Positions 47,501 to 58,478 of a stretch of DNA of 64,000 nucleotides are shown piece after piece. The first letter of the stretch is position 1; each line of letters opens with the position of its first letter. Source of the DNA: Verticillium longisporum (taxonomy: Eukaryota > Ascomycota > Sordariomycetes > Glomerellales > Plectosphaerellaceae); NCBI GenBank assembly GCA_019188255.1, contig JAETXT010000002.1, positions 1,922,001 through 1,986,000 of the forward strand, in the 5' to 3' direction. A program made the translations under genes and the position numbers. The notes under the pieces were generated by a model, which ran no database searches, had not been told where the DNA came from, and saw nothing but the letters and a program-made list of their open reading frames with translations.

Positions 47501-49766
47501 AGAAGGCCTGTCCCGGTCCAGGCCCGAGAGGAAAAGGAACAGCTGAGAATATGCACAAGGCTGCCGCTGCCACACCCCCAGCGGTTGCCCCTCTGTGGAG
47601 CATATGCGGGTGGTGCTCTTGACAGCCTTCAGGGGAAGGGAGAAAAGTTTTCTCACTGGCCCTGGCTCAAAAGGTTTTGTCAGGTTGAGGCGGATGGAAG
47701 GCGTCAGCAGTCGTTGTCCAGATGGGCCCTTGATTGGTGATGACTGCAGTTCTGTCAGACTCCAATATTTATCGTAATCGATATAGATTGGGATGAGTAC
47801 CTAGTTAGCTTACAGTCCGTTGAGGGAAGAGCAGGTTGCGACGAGATTGATAGGACTGGAGCTGCGCGGGGCTCACCGAGCCGCGTCAAGTCAACGGCTG
47901 ACGGATGGCTGCCTCGGCGGCCACCCCTGGATTTGGTAGTTGTAGGAAGCACAAATTGAGCTTCATCCAATCTTTTTGCCTCGGCGAGGTTGATACAGGG
48001 ATAATTAAACACAAACATACACCTTAACATCTCATGGCTGAGGTGGATCTCGGAGACCTTGCAACGATGAATGTAACTGTACATCGTTTGCTGAAAGGGG
48101 AGAGACCGGTCAGGACACCAGGGATTGTCGTGTGCCAGCCTAGAGAAGGTTAGCCCGGACGACATCGCTCGTTCTAGACAGGTCAGGTCGCTGCGGTAGC
48201 TCGGCGGTGATTCTTCTTCAACAGTTCTGCCATCTCGCTAGACGTCGTGCGCTAGGCTAAGATGCCCTGGTCTCGTGATGTTGATACTCTGGTCGAACAA
48301 GTTGACAGAAAACAGAAACCTGCTTCTTTGACAAACTGGTTCGCTCTCTTGGTGGAAACCAACGCTGAAGCCGCAGACCAAGGTGCTGCAGGTGATATAC
48401 GTACCTCGTACCTCCCCCCGCATGTAAACCCCCACGGTAAAGGCAGGGGATTGTTGCGCCCGTCATAAGACACCTTTACCTAATTTCTGGGGGAGATACG
48501 GAACAATTCTCGGAAGGCCGACTGTGCGAAACCTCATTTCTGCAGGGCCAACCAACTGCAAATCGAAGATTGATCCTCAATTCTGTCTTGTATCGAGGTC
48601 GAGGGCACCTGATGAATCCTACCGCGATTCCCTGCTGGCGGCTTCGGAAAGAGTATGTAAAGGAGGCTTTCCAGGATATCTCTCGGTCAGGGACCTTGTA
48701 ACTAGCTAGCGGGGGATGGGAGGAGTGACGGCAGAACTAGACCGAGAATCGTTAGGGGTTTCATTGCCTGTGCTGTACTAACTCACTCATCACTCTTTGC
48801 AACGTTGCGAAATGGCGTGTTCCACACTTCGCGCCATTTCGGCTCATTTAGAGGGATTTTCTCCTTCCGTCTGCTGCTTGTCTCGAGCTTTACTGTTGCT
48901 CGACCTCCGGTCAATCAAGGGTACTCAGGTGAGGTTGGTTAGCATAGAGGGGCTGTCGGCGGACGAGATGCTTCCCCGGTGCGGCTGCAGGGCCCACCGC
49001 GGCCGCAAGGTATAACATGAGCAAGCGAGGAGAGTTGATGACCTGAGTCGAGGGCATCGACGACTGACGACCCTCCTGACTCCTTGTCCCCTGCTCACCA
49101 GCATATATGTCGGGTGTTGAGGAGCCTGCAAGACACACGACCCGCTCGCGGCGGAAATGTATTGACGCTTGGCTGACCAGACGACGAGCGAGCCTTACCT
49201 GGACAAACCGAGGCATACTGGACGAGGTCGATTCAATATTGGTGAGCCAAGTCAGTTTGAAATGGCGAGAAGAAAGGAGAGAACCAACGTTTCGTGACGC
49301 GTCCGCGAACGGCGTCATTCCGAGAAGGGAAGTTGAGAAGCATTGTGTGTTAAATCTGGCAAAAAGGAGACACAAGCGCGGAGATCCCCCTTAGAACAAA
49401 GTATCTGAACCTTTGAGGCCGAATGTGCCTGAGCGGCCGGTGTCGAGCCGCCGTGAGCCAGGCCCTGCAATAACCCTGAGTCTCGGGCTGGAGAGAAAGC
49501 GCTAGCCACCCGTGCACGGATCAAGCTCGATATGGTGGTGAGCAAGGTAGGCTGGTGGGGTCGAGTGTCCCGCTAGAGAAGCAGCGTCGGGACCATCTGG
49601 CAGCCCTCCGGCCAGTCACAGTCAGTGAATGCCTTGAGAACCACCCGCGGTCACCCCCACTACGATGCGACTCCTCTTCCCAGTCGCTCGCTCTCCTGCG
49701 CCTTCTACTGCTCACTGCGACGCAGATAGTTGTTAAGTTGCACCTGCCCATTGTGCTCCGTCCCTG
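44527..49766. other. Gene-poor interval (largest in the window)
   Basis: More than 5 kb without a recognisable gene. A CT-rich stretch (about 44840-45180) looks like a promoter or leader but no coding frame follows it. Several frames near 47209-47656 lie on both strands at once, so neither is convincing. The rest has ordinary composition with no repeats. It may hold non-coding transcripts or distal control regions of the NUC-1-like gene. Confidence 0.5.
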
Positions 49767-50378
49767 ATGGTTCCTGCCCATCTGCATCACGACGAACCGG
49801 TGCGCCAGTAACGACTCGTCTCGTTTCATCTCCCGCCTTCCTCTTCATTCTCAACCGACTCACCTTCAACGCATCGAGCCAACGCCAACACTATCTTGAC
49901 CTGAATCTGTCTCCATGGCGCTCTAAGCCGCCTTGGCCCTTTGTAGCAAGGCCCTATCTGACTCTCCCGTCCCACCAGCCACCTGCCCGCCCACCCGTCT
50001 CACGACTCACTGCCGACCGCAAGTCCGTCGTAGTCGCGACCCCGCTGATTTGGCGTCGCCGCTGGACCATCTGTGATTCTGACTTTTCCTCATACCTCTC
50101 ACACTCTCTCGGGCCACCTGTTGCGCACCTCTCTCGCTCAATCGCACATCCGTTCGGTAGGCATGCTGAAGCAGCTTCCGAAGTGGAATTAATCGCAAAA
50201 CCAAGCCGAAGTCAACTCGGACCTTATTCATCGTCATTTCCCGACCGAAACCGATTCTCGGCACAATACGCCTGCCTCGTGCACAGCAAACATCGGCACC
50301 CACCGATCCGTCCAGTCACTCACCACTCGCAGACTCGTCGCAATCGCTCGATCACGCGCCCGCGTCTCGGCTGACGAG
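49767..50378 (+). promoter_or_regulatory. CT-rich leader with three short uORFs ahead of the NUC-1-like gene
   Basis: The 612 bases before the start codon contain only three ATGs, each opening a very short frame: 49767-49811 (14 codons), 49915-49926 (three codons, MAL) and 50163-50192 (nine codons). None overlaps the main start. The strand is pyrimidine-rich. Whether the whole stretch is transcribed cannot be seen from sequence. Confidence 0.45.
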
Positions 50379-52551
50379 ATGTCGCCAACTGGGATGGCCA
50401 TGATGGGCGGTACAAGCTGGACTACCCAGGACCAGACGCTGCCTTCGTCACACGATGACGATTTTCAACAATTCCTTGACATGGGCGGTATGGGCAACCT
50501 AAGTGAGCCGCTTGGGTTCGACTTTCACGACTTCCAGAATAGCGCCGACTCCTCCATGATGCCACAGAATGGCCGCGACCAGCTAGACACCCAAATGGGT
50601 GGCACCGACAGCGCCATGGCTATGACCAGAACCGACCCTTCTGTTCGCTCTGTCCAGGACCAGTTTGCTGCCATGAGCACTGCTGCCTCTCACCCCTCCA
50701 TTCCCGCACAGATGATCCAGCCGGTGCCGACTCCCACTGACGCCATGGCTGAGATTGACGCGCAAATCCAGTTTTTGCAGCAGCAGAGGATGCAGCAGCA
50801 GCAGCGACAAATGCACGAGCACCAAGCTCATCAGGTTCAGCAGCAGACTACATACTATGTCGGCCATAATCCTGTCCCCCCCACCCCCCAAAGTCCCGCG
50901 ATGCCGCCGGACGGCCCCCACTACTACGCCCCGGAGCAGGCGCAACAGCATGTCTTCGACAGCAGGTATCAGCGCATGAAGGAGCAGCAAGATGTGAGTT
51001 GGCTCTCGATCTTATAACGCCGTCGTGTGACTAACCCCCCCGGGAGATGGCCTTCACCCCCCTTGTGTCTCCGGCCGTGACACCCCTTGATCCTCAGTTC
51101 CAGATCGACCCAAGCTTCACCATGCCGGGCTCATACTTCAGTCCGCTTACCTCACCGGCGCTTCACGCCCAGAGTGAGTCCAACTCGCCATATGACCACC
51201 GTAATTCCTTTTCGAACCACACTTCGACACACAACTCAAATCACAACTCCCCTGGCGAAATGGATGTTGAAGCCCCGATAGCGGCAGCCCCGCCACCCGT
51301 GGTTGACCTCTCAAAAAAGGCTCGGAAAAACAACGCCTCACGCGCGAAGGGTAAGGGCAGTGTGCGCCAATCTCCAATCTCTAAGCCAATGAAGAAGAAG
51401 ACGGCACCAACCCCGAAGATGGTTTCGCAAGTACTTGCAGAGATGCAAGAATCCAACGAGGAATATTCCGATCAGATGCTTCCACCTACATCTCTACCAA
51501 TGCCCATGAGTAGCGAGGAGAGCGAAAATGCTTCCGTCTCACCCGAAAACCTATCCGATATGCCGCCACCGCCGCCGCCCGCTCACAATAGGCTCTCAAG
51601 GTCGCCCTTGAACGGCCCTCAACATGCCCAGCAGGCTGCCTCAGCTATACCAGCGCACGTGCAAGGAAAGCCTTCGCCCGCAACGCCAGCGTCGCTCATG
51701 AAGCTACCGTCATCGAGTGCAAATGGAGGCGCTGTGTCGCCCAATGCGCAAACGATGGGCGCACCTGAGCCCATCGAGGACTTCAAGCTGCCGGAATCAG
51801 CATACTTCCCCGAGAGCAGGCTGACTCCTTTGGATACAAACCAAACTCCGGTACAATCACCACTGGAAGCCAGCTCGGCGAAAGCCGCGTCTTTCCAAGC
51901 CCTACCGTCCCCTATTTTCCACAAGCCCTCAGGCACAGCTTCAGCAAACCAGAGCCCTCGCATCATCCCCGGCTCGACAGGCCCAGCTCCCAGGAGGACG
52001 CCAAATCTTGCACCGCGAGGAAGCAAAAAGAGAGCCAGCATCAGCTCCAGTCAAGTCTCGCCAGCACTGTTGCCTAGGATATCTCCGTCCATCAAGCCGC
52101 TTCTGCCGGGAACGCCCGGCGGCATGTCTGCTGAGGACACGGCGTCCCTTCTCCTGACATCCAAGTCTAATTACCAGAACATCCTTGAGGGCACAGTCGT
52201 GCCGGGCGTGTCGTACCCAACATCGCTTTCGACGAATCTCACGTCAAAGAGGACGTCGCACAAGATCGCCGAGCAGGGCCGGAGGAATCGCATCAACACG
52301 GCACTGCAAGAAATCGCGACAATGCTGCCCAAGTCTGCGCTGTTGGAGATCAGCAAGAGCGAGAGCGAGAGTGCCGACAAGAAGGACGGCAAAGGGGTGC
52401 GACGCCGAACAGCAAGGCGAGCACGGTCGAGATGGCTATTGACTACATCAAGCAACTGAAGCAAGAGGTGGCCGATGCGAACAAGCGAGCGGAGGAGGCA
52501 GAACGCAAGCTGGAGCTCAAACAAGCCTCACCACCAGGTGAAACGAGGTAA
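50379..52551 (+). CDS. bHLH transcription factor, NUC-1/Pho4-like, one frame break
   Basis: Neurospora NUC-1 and yeast Pho4 activate phosphate-acquisition genes by binding CACGTG-type sites. Exons are 50379-50993 and 51047-52551 (intron 53 nt, GTGAGT...CGGGAG). The N-terminal half is Met/Gln/Pro-rich with a Gln run, typical of an activation region. The centre is basic and Ser/Pro-rich. The C-terminal basic helix-loop-helix reads RTSHKIAEQGRRNRINTAL, a long loop with SKSESESADKKDGKG, then STVEMAIDYIKQLKQEV, the family arrangement including the His-Glu-Arg DNA-contact residues. The frame breaks in the loop at a GGGG run (about 52396). As written it ends in an Arg-rich run at 52459, but one added G restores helix 2 and a coiled tail ending at 52549-52551. 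Corrected length is about 706 residues. The orthologue call rests on the HLH. Confidence 0.87.
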
Positions 52552-52978
52552 CGACAAGGGAGGGGGGGCCGACACTGGGCGCGCGATATTGACTGTACTT
52601 GTCGCGGCATTTTGGAGGGGCTGTTGAATGCCGGCATGGTTGGGAAGTCCGGGGGGGGAAGATACCAAGGAAATATCATGAGGTGTGGAGACGGTCAGCG
52701 GCAGTATCACATCTGTTTTTCACCCAGTAATTGATGGTGCACGACACTCCAAGGGGCGAGGCGTTGGCGATCCCACCTAGATCTGCGACGGGCAAGAATT
52801 GAGCATCAGAGGATGTTATTTGTCACGAAGAAATAATAAAAAGATCTATCCTGCAGCGTCGTGTGGGGTATCAAAAGTGAAAAGAAAAATAGGTCTACTC
52901 GATGTCGTGGGAAAGCGGCAAGCAAGAGAGGGGGGAAAATCCTTCCGCAGGCGCCGCTTGGGCCGGAGACCCGCGCAA
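52552..52978. other. Convergent 3' flanks of the NUC-1-like gene and PCC1
   Basis: Short interval with an A-rich stretch (about 52824-52845), probably 3' processing signals on one or both strands. Nothing else is seen. Confidence 0.5.
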
Positions 52979-53355
52979 TCATTTTTGCTCGAGAACATCG
53001 GCGTCTAGCTGCTCCATGACTTCGATGATGAGCTTGAGGCTGTCCATGAAGGAGTTGACAGCGACGCGCAGCATGCGGTTGGTCGTGGCCTTGTAGTGAA
53101 CCTCAAGGACAGAGGAGGCGGCGTCGGCGGGCTGGGACTTGACGGCGAAGGCGCGGGAGACGAGCGGCGAGAGCTCCTTGTCGACGGCGAGGGCCTGGTG
53201 GGCTACGGCGGCGAGGCGGTCGGTGGGGAAGGGGATGGTGAGGGTGCTGGAGGCGAAAGAGGACCGATCGTCAGTGTGTTGTTGTGAAGGAGGCGGGGGC
53301 AGCAGGGCGTGACGTACAGGGAGCAGGGAAAGTCTGGATCGGTAGCGGTCGCCAT
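52979..53355 (-). CDS. PCC1: KEOPS/EKC complex subunit Pcc1
   Basis: Pcc1 is the small dimerising subunit of KEOPS, which makes the t6A modification of ANN-decoding tRNAs and affects telomeres and transcription. Exons are 53355-53318 and 53246-52979 (intron 71 nt, GTACGT...CTCCAG), giving 101 residues. It starts MATATDPDFPCSLTLTIPFP and continues with family signatures: LAVDKELSPLVSRAFAV, the LEVHYKATTNRMLRVAVNSF core containing the conserved R-x-LRVA motif, and MDSLKLIIEVMEQL at the end. Length is usual for the family. It is divergent from CDC14, with about 1 kb between starts. The frame is intact. It is easy to miss because exon 1 is only 38 nt. Confidence 0.93.
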
Positions 53356-54368
53356 GTTGTGCTGCGTGGCGGTCGGTGCGAGGGTCGACCTGGTGTTGTG
53401 GTGGAATGCGATGTTGCGGTGTCGCTGGTGCGGGGGGGGGCAGGGGAGCAGGGACAGAGGGAGGCTGTCGCCAAAATGGTCGAAGTTCTGGGGTTGTCTT
53501 GGAGGTGAAGACCCCGCGGTGGATGATGTTCAGATGTCAGTCAGTGAGTGCAGGGAGGTGGTTGTGTTCGATTGGGTCAGATGGATCGGGAAGAACGGTC
53601 CCCCTGTGTGTGTGGCTTGCTTCTTTTGCACACCTACCTACCTAAGGTAGGTACCTAGGTACGCAAGGCTATTGTTTGTGTGGGCGTTGCTGAGGCGGTG
53701 CATGACTTGGATGATCGACCCCTTGGTGGGCTCCGGGTTTTATGGTGGTAGGCGGGCAGGTGTGGACAGGTGCGGGGTTACCACGACAACCAAGGCCCCA
53801 GCCAACCAGACAATAACAGAGGCCCAGGCCTCTCCAGGGGCCCAGAATCAAAATAACAGTCCCAAGTGCTCGGCCTCGTACAAAAACATCTTCTCAGCCG
53901 TCATCGCATGCCATCGACACTTTCAGGATTCCCAAACTCCATCTACTGGCCTTTTGCATCATATCCCCTCCCCTTTTGCTTCACTTGCTAGGCGCCCAGT
54001 GTAGAACAAGGTCAACATCAGAACCAGAGGCGACCAGTGTTTTTGTTGTTGTTATGCAATCATCGACCGCCCAACGCTTGTCAGCTTGACCGCCCAAGAC
54101 TTGCAGCGCAACTCGCATTCCTGCCTCGCCAACCGCAACATCGCCACCTCCTCATTCTACCGCCACCCGCGGACGGCAACAACAACAACATCAGTCCTGA
54201 CATATCTACTGCCGGACTTCAGTTGCGACCGCCGCTGCGATTTCTACGCTTTTGCACCCGCTCCAGCTTCCAGCATTAGCGACACGGCACCTCCTCTCCA
54301 GTCCTTGCTGAGCGAGCCCGAGTCGTCAAAGCTACTCCCACCCCGAAGCAAGCACCGCCAACGATCCG
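53356..54368. other. Divergent promoter region of PCC1 and CDC14
   Basis: No gene is recognised. It contains the TACCT/AGGTA palindromic patch near its centre and a C/T-rich leader toward CDC14. Confidence 0.55.
53633..53662. repeat. Palindromic CCTACCTAAGGTAGG patch
   Basis: A 30-bp stretch made of CCTACCTACCT, its complement AGGTAGGTA, and a second small palindrome ACCTAGGT. It could form a hairpin. Similar words occur at 17297-17345, about 1557-1574 and about 39582. Confidence 0.7.
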
Positions 54369-56575
54369 ATGGCGCCTTCTTCCAGATCTGCCTCCCACAA
54401 CCTGGGACAGGTCGTCGAATACATCCCTGGTACGTCTTCCCGGTCCTCGTCATCGACAGCTTCAACCTCTCCCCACGTCCACACGCAGTGGTGCCACCCC
54501 GAGCCATGTCGCATTGTTACCCGATGCTCCGCGGCTAGCCTCGCAGCTCGCAAACCATCGACATGAGTCTCCGCCCCATCAGCCCCGAGGCTTCGATCTC
54601 TACATTTCATCTCCAATATCCACTGTATCTTGGTATAGATGCCCCCTTCACGTTTCTGACATGCATCGCAGACCGCCTCTACCTCGCCGCTTACATTCAT
54701 CCTCCCACGGCCGACACACTCTTCCCCTACCCTGAGCCTCTGCAGTCCCCGAGGAAGAGGTCGCAACGCGCTGCTGAGGGCCCCAAGCCTGTTTCCGGCA
54801 CCCCCAAGCCGGCACCCTTCTACTTCACCGTTGACGACACCCTCCTGTACAACGCTTTCCACCACGACTTTGGCCCGCTCCACATTGGGCACCTGTACCG
54901 CTTTGCGCTGCACTTTCACGATGTGCTCGGTGCCAAGGAGAACAAGGACCGGCCCATTGTCTTCTGGAGTCGGGCTGACCCGCGCAGTATGCTCATACCC
55001 CTCGTTGCCGTCATTTAAATCGCACTCGTTGCTAACATTTCTGTTCTCCAGGCCGAGCCAATGCTGCTTGCATGCTCGCGTGCTACATGGTCCTCATCCA
55101 GGGATGGCCGCCTCACCTGGCCCTTGCGCCCATGGCCCAGGTCGACCCTCCTCTGATGCCCTTCCGTGACGCCGGATACAGCCAGGCTGATTACGGCATC
55201 ACTGTACAGGATGTTGTCTACGGTGTCTGGAAGGCCAAGGAGGAGGGGTGCTGCGCTCTCGACAACTTTGACCTCGACGAGTACGGAAAGTACGAGAGGG
55301 TCGAGCATGGTGACTTCAACTGGATCTCGCCCAGCTTCCTCGCCTTCGCCTCCCCTCAACAGACCCCCATCGCCAAGATCCCCGAGGGAACCCCAGAGTG
55401 GGATAAGCTGCCCACCACCATCGCCGAGGTCGAAGCTCACCCCACGCTACCTGTGCCGTTCAAGCATGTTCTCAAGCACACCAGCGAAAGGGGCATTGGG
55501 CAGGATGTCCGCCAGAACTCACAACTTTACGGCCCCTCGTGCTTTGTGGCACTGGGCATCCCGCATCTCGACATGATCTTTGATGATGGTACGTGCCCGA
55601 CCATGCCGACGGTTCGCAAATTCATCCGACTCGCTCATGAGATGATCACCGTCAAGAAGAAGGGCATTGCTGTCCACTGCAAGGCTGGTCTCGGAAGGAC
55701 AGGCTGTTTGATCGGTGCCTACCTGATCTACCGCCACGGCTTCACGGCGAATGAGGTCATCGCCTTTATGCGCTTCATGAGACCTGGCATGGTTGTCGGG
55801 CCCCAGCAGCACTGGTTGCACATCCACCAGGGCACATTCCGTGAGTGGTGGATCGAGGAGCGTGTCGAACGCAAGTTGAGGAAGGAGATGGCGGCGGCCG
55901 CTCATGCCACACCCAGCACGCCCATTCGTGCCATGCAGAAGGCTTCGCTCCGTAACCCCAGGCAACGACGCCGTCTCCTCAGCGAAGTGCCTCGAACCGT
56001 ACTCCCTCAGCGAGGTCAACGATGAGCGCGGTAATGTTGCCGTTCACGAGGACTACCTTCCCGCCCCTACACCAGGCCAGCCACGCAAAACCGGCCGTGC
56101 TGAACGCCACCCCCCTTACTGGCGTGCCCCTTCGTACTGAGCCACACTCGAGGAGGAAGGCAGCGTAGAGCACTAGACTGAGGTCCTCTCCGTTCACAGG
56201 CGATCCAACGCCGGCGAGTCGGATGAGGAGACTCACCTCCGCATGCGTGCGCACCGCAAACCTTCCGAGTCACCAAGCCGTTCAGAGAAGATGCGATCAT
56301 ACAGCTCGACCACAACAACCGTGTACCACAAGTACATCGACAACGACTCTACGCACGATGTCGAGAACATGGGAAGCCCTGCCCGCGTCAAGGCAATGGA
56401 CCGTGAGCGCGCTAGCAGTGCGTCGGGCATCCTGACCAAGGTCCGCAGCAGCAAGCGTGGCACCGAGTCGCCTCTCCGCTCCAAGGATGGTGTCCGCAAG
56501 ACCAGCGGCCGTGTCGGCAGCATCAGCGGCGCCCCGTCCTCGGCAACGGCGCGGAAGGTTTCCAACGGCATCTAG
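54369..56575 (+). CDS. CDC14: Cdc14 dual-specificity phosphatase, two apparent one-base deletions
   Basis: Cdc14 removes CDK phosphates to promote mitotic exit and cytokinesis. Exon 1 (54369-54429) encodes the start up to EYIPG. A 242-nt intron (54430-54671) joins to RLYLAAYIHPP, then exon 2 (54672-54986) and a 65-nt intron (54987-55051). The long third exon holds the core domain with the active site HCKAGLGRTG; catalytic Cys is codon 55678-55680 and Arg 55696-55698. Upstream is FTVDDTLLYNAFHHDFGP of the N-terminal domain. The tail includes LPAPTPGQPRKTGR, also typical. The frame shifts by one base near 55956 (CCCC run) and again near 56005. A third intron of 66 nt (56134-56199, GTACTG...TTCACAG) removes two in-frame stops and joins WRAPS to RSNAGES. 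The disordered tail ends at 56575. The catalytic domain is intact. Confidence 0.93.
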
Positions 56576-58478
56576 GGACCCAGTGGAAGACCGAAGCGTA
56601 GCGGAGGCTGTAGCGATGTCGTCTGAGGACAGCTGCCCGGCGATTGTTTGACTGAATATTCGAGGCTCTATTGAGGCGTTTTTGCGGCGTGTCAGTTTTG
56701 TTCACGGAGAGCTTACGATTATGATGAACACGACACACGACCAGGCTCATGTGTTTCTGCATGCAGTGGCGTTGAGTTTTTGATAACCTTGGCAACGGCG
56801 GGCCGGAGAGAGGGGATTGTTCCAATTCCTGTTTTGTGAACGGAGATACATCTAGGCTTGTGTGGCATGGCGTCTTGCATGACTTGGCATCATCCCACAC
56901 ATGGGGAGCGCGTTGTGATGTATCCGCAACGCATCGTGTTTTCTCCGTGCTTGTTCTTATTTTGCCACGGGCGTTTGGGTTTTTGGAGTTTCGGGGATTC
57001 GGAGTTGCGATAATAGCTTTCTGTATTACTGTCTGTACTTGGCTTAAGACACTTATTCGTTATGTTCATTGTCGTCAAACATGTTCGTGTTGTCAGGTTG
57101 TGTCACTCTCAGACCAAGGTTGACCCTCATTATGCTAGACCTATCGGGTGGCTATTGGTACGACACTGCAGTTCCTTCATACTAGAGTCCTAGTATCATG
57201 TTCCCGGGTCGTTACGCAAAGCATCGACAATGACCAACCAGGGCAGGCTTTTCACATCATGACAGTCAAGGTAAATGCGGTTCTGCTAACAAATCAAGCG
57301 AAGGCTGTCCTTCCGGCGCCGGTCTTGACCGTCACGAAACCCTACAAACGAGCAGGCTCTCCCGCCGCAAGGACCTCGGTGGCTGAACAAGGCTTACGAG
57401 ATTAGGGGACCAACCCAGTTTGCGGGTTGTTGGACTGACTCGCATTGGAGACTCCCATTTTTACCACGCGGGTCACTTGGTTCATGTCCGTGTGGCGAAG
57501 ATACCTTCTTGTGAGGGTATCGTGGGATTTGTGGCTTCTGGTGATGTAGGAACCCATGGAAGCAACGATGCCGAAGGGAACGCGCCAGTGATATTATTGA
57601 TGATGTTCTTTCTGGTGAACTCAAACAGTGCAAGGTGTTGGCTGACCATCTGGCTGTTTCGGGTTGGACATGGTGATGGAGGCCCTGCTATATGTGGCGA
57701 GGGGGTTGTTGTGATATTTCACCGACGGATATTCCTAGCACAATAACGTTTTCATCCCTTAGTTACACACCAAGACGAGCTCATTCCAATAGTTGCATCG
57801 GCTCCTTTACTGGCGCACAATACTTCCCGCCACAGGTATCGTCCCGTGCTGTTGTTTAACTTCCTTGGTGTCCTCCACCGTCCAAAGCTTCAACGTCTCT
57901 CTCTCTGTGGCACCCTCGCCAGTCAACAACATTTGAGACCGTCACCGCAAGCTTCTTTATCCGCCTGTCCTGCGCACAATCCGTCCCCAATGATTCACGG
58001 TAATTGTGCTCCATCTAGCTCCTGAGCCTCACAACCGAAATTCGCAGTCCCCGAGCTCGATGTAACCTATCGACAACAAAAAAGACCACCCACAAGCGCG
58101 TCTGACGTTGGACATGGCACTGAAGCGAGGTCTCATCGCTGGCGGGCCCCAGGGAAACCCACACAGTTCAAAGAAGCGAGTAAAAAACCATGTCCCCTTC
58201 AAGCAAGCTTCTCTTTCCTTTCCCCTGTTTACTTGTGGGCTGACGGCGCCGACGTGGTCCCGGGTGAAAGAAACGCACGCTCTCGAGGATAGTATTGTCA
58301 GCCTCGACCCATTCTCACTACGCATGGAGCAGACCACTGGCGGTGGGGAAGAGGGGGAGAAAAAGAGGTTCCTGCGCATTGAAGCACTTTTCCCTCTCTC
58401 TTTACCCGCCCACTGGACTCCACCTGCGATGGACGATGCTGGGAACAGAAGAGAAATGGTAGTCCTGCCTGTGCGGTG
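56576..58478. other. Intergenic, CDC14 3' flank and AIM24 upstream region
   Basis: No gene is recognised in 1.9 kb. The T-rich part around 56930-57090 lies in the CDC14 3' flank. A CT-rich tract near 57890-57960 may mark the promoter of the next gene. A missing first exon of the AIM24-like gene could lie in 57950-58470. Confidence 0.45.

Noticed and set aside
47209..47656. Open frames of about 90-137 codons on both strands
   Set aside because: Neither strand shows motifs or codon bias that favours it; they are mutual shadows.
49730..50374. 214-codon frame just upstream of the bHLH gene
   Set aside because: Starts with TTG, has no ATG, and its Ser/Pro/Arg composition reflects the CT-rich leader.
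55952..56010. A 59-nt GTAACC...CTCAG intron to explain the CDC14 frame change
   Set aside because: Splicing would leave the wrong phase for the downstream LPAPTPGQPRKTGR frame, and the bases between read as family-like protein in the middle frame.
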